DNA of 11,041 bases from Roseovarius sp. UBA3070 (GCA_002366775.1 DFBW01000157.1:1-11041); one strand, 5' to 3'. Counted from the stretch's first letter, positions 1-7,019 are shown. The notes: a model not told the origin generated them from the letters alone. Numbers and translations are program-made.

Positions 1-2037
1 GTTCCCTCGGTTTCTGTGACCTACGCCCAGAATGGCGGTTCGACCAAATCCAATGAACTTGGCATGCGGGCGATGCAGGAGCGCGCCTATGAGAAGCGGG
101 GCGAGCAGTATCTTCTGATCAAGTCGCCGCCTGCGTCGGGTAAAAGCCGCGCACTGATGTTCATCGCGCTCGACAAACTGAAAAATCAGGGGATCAAGCA
201 GGCGATCGTGGTGGTGCCGGAAAAATCGATCGGGGCGAGCTTTAACGATGAACCGCTGAGCAAGTTCGGCTTCTGGGCAGATTGGCAGGTCGCGCCGAAA
301 TGGAACCTGTGCAATTCGCCAGGGACGGACGGCGGTAAGGTCAAATCAGTTGGGGCGTTCCTTGAGAGCGATGATCAAATTCTTGTCTGTACCCATGCGA
401 CCTTCCGCTTTGCCGTGGAAAAACTCGGGATCGAGGCGTTTGACGATCGGCTGATTGCCGTGGACGAGTTTCACCATGTCTCGGCGAGCGAAGACAGTAT
501 CCTTGGCTCGCAGCTCAACGAGTTCATTGCGCGCGATCGGGTGCATGTTGTTGCCATGACCGGCAGCTACTTTCGCGGGGATGCCGTGCCGATCCTGGTG
601 CCCGAGAATGAGGCCAAGTTCGATACGATTACCTACACCTATTACGAGCAATTGAACGGCTACAAATACCTGAAAACGCTCGATATCGGCTATTTCTTTT
701 ACTCAGGGCCTTATGCGGACGACATCCTGAAAGTGCTCGATCCAAACGAGAAGACGATCCTGCACATCCCGAATGTAAATTCGAAAGAAAGTACAAAGGA
801 CAAGCATCAGGAGGTCGAGCACATTATCGACGCCTTGGGCGACTGGCAAGGAACAGACGATGCGACGGGCTTTCAGCTTGTGAAGACGCCCGAGGGGCGG
901 ATTCTGAAGATCGCTGATCTGGTGGACGATGAGGCGGCGAAGCGCGACAAGGTATCTAGCGCGTTGAAAGACCCTACTCAGAAAAACAACCGCGATCATG
1001 TGGACATCATCATTGCCCTGGGCATGGCTAAAGAGGGTTTTGACTGGATTTGGTGCGAGCATGCGCTGACGGTCGGTTATCGCGCCAGTCTGACTGAAAT
1101 CGTGCAGATCATTGGTCGCGCCACACGTGACGCTGAGGGTAAATCTCGTGCCCGTTTCACGAACCTGATTGCCGAACCAGACGCGGCCGAAGCGGCCGTC
1201 ACTGAAGCGGTGAACGATACGCTGAAGGCGATCGCCGCCAGCTTGCTCATGGAGCAGGTACTCGCGCCGCGTTTTAACTTCACACCGAAGAGCCCAAAGA
1301 GCGGGCCGGTCGAAGGTTTTGACTACGGTGAAGACGGTTATGACCCCACGAAAGAGAACGTAGGTTTCAACGAGGCAAGCGGTCAATTTCAGATCGAGAT
1401 CAAGGGGCTGGCAGAACCGAAGAGCAAAGAGGCTGAGCGCATTTGCCAAGAGGATTTGAACGAGGTGATCACCGCCTTTGTCCAAGACAAGACGACGATC
1501 GAACGCGGGTTGTTTGACGAAGAGCTTGTGCCCGAAGAGCTGACACAGGTGCGCATGGGCAAGATCGTCGGGGCGAAGTTCCCCGAGCTTGATGCAGAGG
1601 ATCAGGAAGCCGTGCGCCAGCATGCGGTTGCTGCTCTGAACCTGACCCAGAAGGCCAAGGAGGTTGCGCTCGCGCACGACAGCGATGAAGTGACGTCCGG
1701 CAATACCGCGTTGATCGACGGCGTGCGCAAATTTGCGATGGACGTGCGCGAGCTCGACATTGACCTGATCGACCGGATCAATCCGTTCGGCGAGGCCTAC
1801 GCGATCCTGGCGAAGACCATGAGCGAGGAGAGCTTGAAGCAAGTCGCGGCAGTGATATCGGCGAAGAAGGTACAGCTTTCGCCTGAAGAAGCGCGTGACC
1901 TGGCGCGGCGTGCCGCAAAGTTCAAGCAGGAGCGCGGGCGCTTGCCAGATATTACGTCCTCTGATGCTTGGGAAAAGAAGATGGCTGAGGGAGTGGCGTA
2001 CCTTGTACGGATGAAGCAGGAGGCCGCCAATGGCTAG
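1..2037 (+). CDS. Superfamily 2 DEAD/DEAH-type helicase, 5' end probably beyond the window
   Basis: The frame is open from base 1. The first in-frame start is a GTG at 16 with no ribosome binding site before it, so the true start probably lies upstream. Counting from that GTG (673 aa), Walker A is PPASGKS (38-44), the Walker B/motif II box is DEFH (150-153), motif III is TGS (182-184), and motif VI is QIIGRATRD (364-372). Together these mark an ATP-dependent superfamily 2 translocase or helicase of the kind seen in restriction and defence systems. About 300 residues follow the motor, mostly acidic and helical. They end in a segment (625-669) containing F-KQE-R-G-RL-P, whose spacing recurs in the next protein. 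The stop codon overlaps the start of the GIY-YIG nuclease gene by 8 nt, so the two are almost certainly co-translated partners. The motor call is firm. A defence role is inferred from the partner and the location near a tRNA gene. Confidence 0.88.
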   Translation, partial: VPSVSVTYAQNGGSTKSNELGMRAMQERAYEKRGEQYLLIKSPPASGKSRALMFIALDKLKNQGIKQAIVVVPEKSIGASFNDEPLSKFGFWADWQVAPKWNLCNSPGTDGGKVKSVGAFLESDDQILVCTHATFRFAVEKLGIEAFDDRLIAVDEFHHVSASEDSILGSQLNEFIARDRVHVVAMTGSYFRGDAVPILVPENEAKFDTITYTYYEQLNGYKYLKTLDIGYFFYSGPYADDILKVLDPNEKTILHIPNVNSKESTKDKHQEVEHIIDALGDWQGTDDATGFQLVKTPEGRILKIADLVDDEAAKRDKVSSALKDPTQKNNRDHVDIIIALGMAKEGFDWIWCEHALTVGYRASLTEIVQIIGRATRDAEGKSRARFTNLIAEPDAAEAAVTEAVNDTLKAIAASLLMEQVLAPRFNFTPKSPKSGPVEGFDYGEDGYDPTKENVGFNEASGQFQIEIKGLAEPKSKEAERICQEDLNEVITAFVQDKTTIERGLFDEELVPEELTQVRMGKIVGAKFPELDAEDQEAVRQHAVAALNLTQKAKEVALAHDSDEVTSGNTALIDGVRKFAMDVRELDIDLIDRINPFGEAYAILAKTMSEESLKQVAAVISAKKVQLSPEEARDLARRAAKFKQERGRLPDITSSDAWEKKMAEGVAYLVRMKQEAANG

Positions 2038-3220
2038 AGAGTTTACCCAGGAAGATGATGCTCTACTGGCCGAGCTTGGCGTCGAGGTGGAGACCAAGAA
2101 AGCTGTCACGCGCACACCACGCGAAGAACGCATCATTGCAGGGTTTGAAGAAATACAGCGTTTTGCCGAGGAACACGGTTCCGCGCCGAGCCACGGTGAA
2201 GAGCGTGATATTTTCGAACGCCTGTATGCCGTCCGATTAGATCGAATTCGCGAGCTTCAAGAATGCCGTGAGCTTGTTGAGCCTTTGGATGATCAGGGGC
2301 TTTTGACCGGCGCGGCCAACGCACCCTCAGCCGCCGCCGAAAAGCTTGATGATGATGCGCTTCTGGCTGAGTTGGGGATCGAGGTCGAAGCCCCTCGGCT
2401 CACGGAACTGAAACACGTTCGATCGACGGCAGAGAAGAAGGCCGCTGAAGAAATTGCGCACCGTGACAAATGCCAGGACTTTGATACCTTCAAGCCGCTC
2501 TTTGAGCAGGTGCAGAAGGAGCTGGATAGCGGTCTACGCGAAACGCGGCCTTTCGAGATGAAAGCTGAGATCGAAAAGGGCCGCTTCTTTATCGTTAGTG
2601 GGCAAAAGGCTTACGTTGCGGAGAAGGGGGAGACGACCATCACCGACCAGGGGCGCACGGATGCCCGCTTGCGTGTGATTTTCGACAACGGCACTGAGAG
2701 CAACATGCTCATGCGTTCGCTTCAGCGTTCCCTGAACAAGGACGAGGCAGGAAGGCGGATTACCGAGCCGACTGCCGGACCATTGTTTTCTGATCAGACG
2801 ATCGACGGCGACGAGGCAAGCGGCACGATTTATGTATTGCGGAGTAAGGCAGATCATCCACTTGTCGCCGAGAATCGAGAGTTGGTGCATAAGATCGGTG
2901 TGACAAATATGAGCGTTGAGAAGCGGATCGCGGGAGCGCATCTTCAGCCCACATTCTTGATGGCCAACGTTGAGATTGTGGCGACCTACGAACTTTACAA
3001 CATCAACCGTACAAAGCTTGAGAACCTGATCCATCGCATCTTTGAGCCCGCGCGGCTCGAGATCGAGATCATAGATCGTTTTGGACGACCTGTAGTGCCG
3101 CGCGAGTGGTTTCTTGTGCCGCTCTTTGTGATCAAGGAAGCGGTCGAACGGATCAAGGACGGCACGATTTCTGGATATCGCTACGACCCTGACAGCGCAG
3201 CTTTGCTGCGACGTGGTTGA
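2030..3220 (+). CDS. GIY-YIG nuclease family protein, partner of the upstream helicase
   Basis: The protein is 396 aa. The ATG is preceded by GCAGGAGG (2016-2023) at good spacing, inside the end of the helicase gene. The C-terminal part carries a GIY-YIG-type nuclease domain: the first strand is GTIYVL (265-270, in place of GIY), the second is KIGVT (288-292, in place of YIG), then come R299 in VEKRI and a candidate metal-binding Glu, E331, in KLENLIH. It most resembles the T5orf172/Mug113-like branch. The N-terminal ~260 residues are charged and of unknown function. They contain a motif, DDALLAELG(V/I)EVE, present twice (9-21 and 108-120), and an F-AEE-H-G-SA-P segment (45-53) matching one in the helicase C-terminus. 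The likely activity is DNA cleavage directed or powered by the helicase. The nuclease domain call is fairly sure; substrate and biological role are inferred. Confidence 0.82.
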   Translation: MAREFTQEDDALLAELGVEVETKKAVTRTPREERIIAGFEEIQRFAEEHGSAPSHGEERDIFERLYAVRLDRIRELQECRELVEPLDDQGLLTGAANAPSAAAEKLDDDALLAELGIEVEAPRLTELKHVRSTAEKKAAEEIAHRDKCQDFDTFKPLFEQVQKELDSGLRETRPFEMKAEIEKGRFFIVSGQKAYVAEKGETTITDQGRTDARLRVIFDNGTESNMLMRSLQRSLNKDEAGRRITEPTAGPLFSDQTIDGDEASGTIYVLRSKADHPLVAENRELVHKIGVTNMSVEKRIAGAHLQPTFLMANVEIVATYELYNINRTKLENLIHRIFEPARLEIEIIDRFGRPVVPREWFLVPLFVIKEAVERIKDGTISGYRYDPDSAALLRRG

Positions 3221-3254
3221 GACGCTATGTCACCCGTTGATGACTTGACGCCGG

Positions 3255-3440
3255 TCATACGTTGTCTTCGAAAGTGACAACCCCACTACCAAAACAGTGC
3301 ACCTCGACGCGAATTTTGATACGCTGCGGGTTCACGAGCAACTTAATCGGAGTGGCGTGTTCGTCAGCCGCTGCAAGCCGCGGGGCAGGCAGAAGCGGCG
3401 TTATGGCGCGGTTATTGGCTTTGGACTGGTCTTCAAACAA
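3255..3440 (-). CDS. Possible small ORF or displaced C-terminal part of the preceding gene
   Basis: The frame encodes 61 aa from a TTG, just after the stop of the 113-aa gene. GAGG lies only 2 nt before the TTG, which is too close for a good ribosome binding site, and there is no ATG or GTG in a sensible place. The sequence reads like real protein, with a segment TPIKLLVNPQRIKIRVEVH and a hydrophobic end GSGVVTFEDNV. Moving one base forward in the preceding gene would join both frames into a protein of about 180 aa. I therefore see two options: a translationally coupled small gene, or the 3' half of a gene broken by a single indel. No function can be assigned. Confidence 0.3.
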   Translation of the reverse strand: MFEDQSKANNRAITPLLPAPRLAAADEHATPIKLLVNPQRIKIRVEVHCFGSGVVTFEDNV

Positions 3441-3444
3441 TGCC

Positions 3445-3786
3445 TCAATTCCAAATCTTTATCGAGTTGCCGAGACCATACATGCCAATCCCGCCCCTTT
3501 TCTGTTTTTTCGGCGCGGTGCGCTTGGACTTCTGAGATTTCTTCTGTGCCTCGATTGCCCAGCCCGCTGCTTCGTTCGGGTCGAAGCCGCGCGCCACCAA
3601 TGCGACCTTGGACTTATTGATACGCTCGATCAGACTTTTCGCTTGGGTCAACTGGTTTTCCGTAATTCCGTCGTTTTTTTCCGCTATCCTTTTGAGCGAC
3701 GAGAGTTGTTTCCGCCGTTGAACTAATCCAAGGGCAATCTTTTTCGCCTCCGCCAATCTCTTTTTCTGTTTAGAGACTTTCGACAT
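3445..3786 (-). CDS. Small basic hypothetical protein (113 aa), predicted helical
   Basis: I do not recognise this family. The ATG at 3786 has AGGA six bases upstream, which supports real translation. The protein is very Lys/Arg-rich at both ends and looks helical or coiled-coil through residues 1-60. A middle segment reads RGFDPNEAAGWAIEAQKK, and the tail is a basic KKQKRGG stretch followed by MYGLGNS. The basic composition would suit nucleic acid binding, but nothing shows it. It runs towards the helicase-nuclease genes (convergent) and lies on the accessory side of the tRNA gene. The stop is followed after 4 nt by a second small frame (3440-3255) in another register, so the annotated C-terminus may be a frameshift product. 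The opposite strand also has an open frame here (3262-3726), which I judge less likely. Confidence 0.5.
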   Translation of the reverse strand: MSKVSKQKKRLAEAKKIALGLVQRRKQLSSLKRIAEKNDGITENQLTQAKSLIERINKSKVALVARGFDPNEAAGWAIEAQKKSQKSKRTAPKKQKRGGIGMYGLGNSIKIWN

Positions 3787-4124
3787 CGCAATTCCTAAAG
3801 CTTCAGTTCATGATTGTCTTCAAGGGTAAGTGTTGTCAGGAGCTTTTGTCAAATTTCCAGGGCTCGATGTAACTGAGTTTGCACGTCTCGCTCAGGGACT
3901 CGATGCGGCCCAGTTTCTGCCGCCTTCATCGTGGTTTGCGAAGAGGGCGTTTTTGCGGTTCAGGGCAATTGGGCGGATGCTGCGTTCTAAGATGTTGCTA
4001 AGCAATTCTACGACAATGAGATTCGTGACCACAGAAGTAACAAGAAAGCCGTCACCCAGGTGACCATTTGGTGACCAACCTTCTTGAGTGGGCCATCATA
4101 TACTAACTAAGTCTTTGAAAACAG
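3787..4124. other. Gene-poor stretch between the small gene and tRNA-Lys
   Basis: I see no convincing gene here. The longest plus-strand frame (3830-4063) has no ribosome binding site and no recognisable domain. The left end (3787-3800) supplies the ribosome binding site of the leftward small gene. The right end carries the GTGACC repeat cluster and then about 45 bp of A/T-rich sequence up to the tRNA 3' end. Because it lies directly beyond a tRNA 3' end, it may be the inner edge of an integrated element or the remains of one. Confidence 0.4.
4025..4077. repeat. Cluster of GTGACCA repeats, candidate arm-type or operator sites
   Basis: GTGACCA occurs in the same orientation at 4025-4031, 4060-4066 and 4071-4077. 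The last two, as GGTGACCA, start exactly 11 bp apart. An inverted GTCACC at 4051-4056 forms GTCACC-CA-GGTGAC with the middle copy. The spacing of one helical turn and the place 50-100 bp from a tRNA 3' end would suit arm-type binding sites of a tyrosine integrase or excisionase. No integrase gene is in the window, so this reading is inference. Confidence 0.4.
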
Positions 4125-4200
4125 TGGTGAGCCGTGATGGGTTCGAACCATCGACCTACTGATTAAAAGTCAGTTGCTCTACCAACTGAGCTAACGGCCC
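4125..4200 (-). tRNA. tRNA-Lys(UUU)
   Basis: Read on the minus strand, the 76-nt gene starts GGGCCGT and ends ACGGCTC-A-CCA, so the 7-bp acceptor stem closes (one G-U pair) and CCA is encoded. The D arm contains AGCTCAGTTGGTAGAGC. The anticodon stem ACTGA/TCAGT closes a CTTTTAA loop with anticodon TTT (U34-U36), giving lysine, and A at position 37. The T arm is GATGG-TTCGAAC-CATC. A sigma70-like promoter lies just upstream at 4212-4240. The 3' end points into the accessory DNA at 1-4124, the standard integration target for tyrosine-integrase islands. Confidence 0.97.
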
Positions 4201-4211
4201 ACTAGGCGGCC

Positions 4212-4240
4212 TATCTAGAAAGAGCCGTACCTCTGGTCAA
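4212..4240 (-). promoter_or_regulatory. Sigma70-like promoter of tRNA-Lys
   Basis: On the minus strand, TTGACC (4240-4235) and TAGATA (4217-4212) are separated by exactly 17 bp. The mature tRNA 5' end follows 11 bp after the -10 box. The -35 matches 5/6 of the consensus. Confidence 0.7.
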
Positions 4241-4306
4241 CCCCAAAACGTAGCTTTTCCAAGCGAATGCTGGATTCATCACGCCCCTGGGTTTATATGC
4301 CGCCTC

Positions 4307-5140
4307 ATGGCACGCGATAACCATACCGGATTGCCTTTCATGAAGATGCATGGGCTGGGAAACGACTTTGTCGTTCTGGATGGGCGTGCCCGTAAAATCA
4401 ATGTATCCGCGGCCTTTGCTATTGCCGTTGGCAACCGGCGAACTGGCATTGGGTTTGATCAATTGGCGTTGATCGAAAATGGCGCTGGTGACGCGCATCT
4501 GACCTTCTGGAACACTGACGGTTCAACCTCGGCGGCCTGTGGAAATGCCACCCGCTGCATAGCGCGGTATTTGATGGATGAGACCGGGCGCGATGCGTTG
4601 CATCTGACCACCGCGCGCGGCGATCTTTATGCGCGTGATGTCGGCAATGGCCTGACATCGGTGAATATGGGCCACCCTCAGCTGGACTGGCACGAGGTTC
4701 CGCTGGCACATGAGATGGACACCCTTGCCCTGCCCATTGACGGTGCGCCCGTGGCCACTGGCATGGGCAACCCGCATTGCACCTTTTTTGTTGAGGATGC
4801 CGAAGCTGTCGATCTGGATACCTTCGGCCCCCTGCACGAACATCACCCGCTGTTCCCCGAGCGCACCAACGTTCAGGTGGTCAGCGTGATTGCACCTGAT
4901 CACCTGCGGATGCGCGTATGGGAGCGGGGCGTGGGGATGACGCTGGCCTCCGGCTCGTCCTCTTGTGCGGTTTGCGTGGCATCCAACCGCCGTGACCTGA
5001 CGGGGAAATCCGTTCGTATTGATCTGGATGGCGGCACGATCCATGTGGATTGGCGCGATGATGGTGTCTGGATGACTGGCCCCACGGCGCATGTTTGTGA
5101 TGGCGTCATCACTGGTGATTTTCTGAAAGCACTGGGATGA
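4307..5140 (+). CDS. dapF: Diaminopimelate epimerase, with an unusual second active-site residue
   Basis: The 277-aa product matches DapF throughout: MKMHGLGNDFVVLDG near the N-terminus (12-26), GIGFDQL, WNTDGS followed by ACGNATRC with the first catalytic cysteine at C78, MGNPHC, FPERTNVQ and WERGVG. DapF interconverts LL- and meso-diaminopimelate in the cytoplasm for lysine and peptidoglycan synthesis, using two facing thiols. The second catalytic Cys (C217 of the Haemophilus enzyme, in ETxACG) corresponds here to S215 in MTLASGSSSC, and the neighbouring Glu is M211. Cysteines C220 and C223 lie just beyond. Neither start has a clear ribosome binding site. The ATG at 4307 gives an 11-residue leader, and M12 (4340) is an alternative. 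It is the first gene of the dapF-mtaB-GST operon; its stop overlaps the next start as ATGA. Family membership is secure, catalytic competence less so. Confidence 0.93.
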   Translation: MARDNHTGLPFMKMHGLGNDFVVLDGRARKINVSAAFAIAVGNRRTGIGFDQLALIENGAGDAHLTFWNTDGSTSAACGNATRCIARYLMDETGRDALHLTTARGDLYARDVGNGLTSVNMGHPQLDWHEVPLAHEMDTLALPIDGAPVATGMGNPHCTFFVEDAEAVDLDTFGPLHEHHPLFPERTNVQVVSVIAPDHLRMRVWERGVGMTLASGSSSCAVCVASNRRDLTGKSVRIDLDGGTIHVDWRDDGVWMTGPTAHVCDGVITGDFLKALG

Positions 5141-6393
5141 GCACCCCCAAATTCACCACTTTGGGCTGCCGCCTGAATGCCTATGAAACCGAGGCGATGA
5201 AAGAGTTGAGCCAGATGGCAGGGCTCGACAATGCTGTGGTCGTCAACACCTGTGCTGTGACCTCCGAGGCCGTGCGCAAGGCCCGTCAGGAAATCCGCCG
5301 CCTGCGCCGCGATAACCCCGGCGCGCGCCTGATTGTCACCGGCTGTGCCGCACAAACCGAGCCCGAGACCTTCATGGCGATGGATGAGGTGGACGCCGTT
5401 ATCGGCAATACCGAAAAGATGCAGCCCGAAACATGGTCCGGACTGGCGGCCGATTTCATAGGTGCGTCTGAGACCCCTCAAGTCGATGACATCATGTCAG
5501 TGACCGAAACTGCCGGCCATTTGATTGATGGCTTTGGCACCCGGTCGCGTGCCTACGTTCAGGTGCAAAACGGGTGCGATCACCGCTGCACCTTTTGCAT
5601 CATTCCCTATGGCCGTGGCAATTCCCGTTCGGTGCCTGCGGGTGTCGTGGTGGACCAGATCAAACGCCTCGTTGATCGCGGCTATAACGAAGTGGTGCTG
5701 ACAGGAGTGGACCTGACCTCTTGGGGCGCTGATCTGCCATCCACGCCTCGCTTGGGTGATCTGGTGATGCGCATCCTCAGGTTGGTGCCGGATTTGCCAC
5801 GCCTGCGGATATCGTCGATCGACAGCATCGAGGTGGATGACAACCTGATGCTGGCCATCGCAACCGAGCCGCGTTTGATGCCGCATCTGCACCTGAGCCT
5901 GCAACATGGCGATGATCTGATTCTCAAGCGCATGAAGCGCCGCCATCTGCGCGACGACGCCATTCGGTTTGCCGAGGCCGCCCGTAAACTGCGCCCCGAG
6001 ATGACCTTTGGCGCAGACATCATCGCTGGCTTCCCGACCGAAACCGATGCGCATTTTGAGAACTCGCTAAAGCTGGTGGAAGAGTGCCAGCTTACCTGGC
6101 TGCACGTCTTTCCCTACTCCAAACGCCCCGGCACCCCGGCTGCCAAAATCCCCAGTCAGGTGAATGGCGCTGTGATCAAAGATCGCGCCGCCCGGCTGCG
6201 TGCTGCGGGGGATCGTCAGGTTGCCCGCCATTTGGCCGCCCAACTGGGGCGCACCCATAACATCCTGATGGAAAACCCTCGCATGGGCCGGACCGAGCAA
6301 TTCACCGAGGTGACATTTGCCACCGACCAACCCGAAAGCCAGATCGTGACCGCTGCGATCACCGGCGCCACCTCCACTCAGCTCACCGCATGA
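5137..6393 (+). CDS. mtaB: tRNA (t6A37) C2-methylthiotransferase MtaB
   Basis: The 418-aa protein has the methylthiotransferase layout. An N-terminal UPF0004 domain has cluster cysteines C11 (TLGCRLN), C39 (VNTCAVT) and C70 (TGCAAQ). A radical SAM domain has C147-x3-C151-x2-C154 (NGCDHRCTFCIIPYGRG). A short TRAM-like C-terminal region contains LGRTHNILMENPRMGRTEQF. MtaB binds two 4Fe-4S clusters and inserts a methylthio group at C2 of t6A37 in tRNAs reading ANN codons, tRNA-Lys(UUU) being the classic substrate. The N-terminal pattern and length fit MtaB better than MiaB or RimO. The start overlaps the dapF stop by ATGA, so translation is probably coupled. A tRNA-Lys(UUU) gene lies about 940 bp upstream on the other strand. 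Confidence 0.93.
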   Translation: MSTPKFTTLGCRLNAYETEAMKELSQMAGLDNAVVVNTCAVTSEAVRKARQEIRRLRRDNPGARLIVTGCAAQTEPETFMAMDEVDAVIGNTEKMQPETWSGLAADFIGASETPQVDDIMSVTETAGHLIDGFGTRSRAYVQVQNGCDHRCTFCIIPYGRGNSRSVPAGVVVDQIKRLVDRGYNEVVLTGVDLTSWGADLPSTPRLGDLVMRILRLVPDLPRLRISSIDSIEVDDNLMLAIATEPRLMPHLHLSLQHGDDLILKRMKRRHLRDDAIRFAEAARKLRPEMTFGADIIAGFPTETDAHFENSLKLVEECQLTWLHVFPYSKRPGTPAAKIPSQVNGAVIKDRAARLRAAGDRQVARHLAAQLGRTHNILMENPRMGRTEQFTEVTFATDQPESQIVTAAITGATSTQLTA

Positions 6394-7019
6394 GCCGCCC
6401 TGTCCTGTGGTCGTTTCGCCGCTGCCCCTATGCGATGCGCGCCCGTTTGGGGGTCGCCAGTGCCGGGCTTGAAACAGACCTGCGTGAAATCGTCCTGCGT
6501 GATAAACCCAAGGCCTTTCTTGGCACCTCTCCCAGCGCCACAGTGCCCTGTCTCGACACTGGCGCGCAGGTGATTGATGAAAGCCTCGACATCATGCTCT
6601 GGGCCTTGCGCCAGAATGATCCCGAGGGCTGGCTGGATATGCCGGACCAGGGCCATAGCTTGATTGCCACCTGTGACGGGCCGTTCAAAACCGCGCTTGA
6701 TCACTATAAATACCCCACGCGCTATGATGGCATCGACGCGCCCACCGCGCGCGACAGCGCCGCTGAATTCCTGCACCAACTCAACACTCAACTTGGCGCG
6801 CAGGCGTTCGTGTTTGGTGACACAGCCAAACTGGCCGACATGGCAATCCTGCCCTTCGTGCGCCAGTTCGCCCATGTGGATCTGGATTGGTTCAATGCCC
6901 AACCATGGTCTGCCCTTGCCAATTGGCTTGAGCGCTTCAAAACATCTGATCGTTTCGCGGCCATCATGCATAAATACCCGCCATGGCAGCCGGGGGATGC
7001 ACCCACCTGCTTTCCTTAA
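6390..7019 (+). CDS. Glutathione S-transferase family protein
   Basis: The protein is 209 aa. The N-terminal thioredoxin-like half has a CPYAMRAR motif with C12 at the start of helix 1, cis-Pro in TVPCL and the glutathione-contacting DES just after it (DESLDIMLWAL). The helical C-terminal half contains GDTAKLADMAILPFVRQF, with the conserved Asp of the GST fold. Having Cys at the active position suggests a thiol-transferase or dehalogenase-like subclass rather than a Tyr/Ser GST. The exact substrate cannot be read from sequence. The start overlaps the mtaB stop by ATGA, making this the third gene of the dapF operon. After its stop comes the palindromic repeat region shared with the convergent ccrM. 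Confidence 0.88.
   Translation: MSRPVLWSFRRCPYAMRARLGVASAGLETDLREIVLRDKPKAFLGTSPSATVPCLDTGAQVIDESLDIMLWALRQNDPEGWLDMPDQGHSLIATCDGPFKTALDHYKYPTRYDGIDAPTARDSAAEFLHQLNTQLGAQAFVFGDTAKLADMAILPFVRQFAHVDLDWFNAQPWSALANWLERFKTSDRFAAIMHKYPPWQPGDAPTCFP

Noticed and set aside
703..2136. A 477-codon open frame on the minus strand opposite the helicase
   Set aside because: It is fully antisense to a gene with clear helicase motifs, has no recognisable domain, and such long shadows are common opposite G/C-rich coding DNA.
3262..3726. Plus-strand frame of 154 codons opposite the small basic gene
   Set aside because: No ribosome binding site or recognisable motif, and it is Cys/Phe/Leu-rich like an antisense shadow; the minus-strand frame has AGGA at good spacing. 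Not fully excluded.
3830..4063. Plus-strand frame of 77 codons next to the tRNA gene
   Set aside because: No start with a ribosome binding site, no domain, composition not convincing; it runs into the GTGACC repeats.
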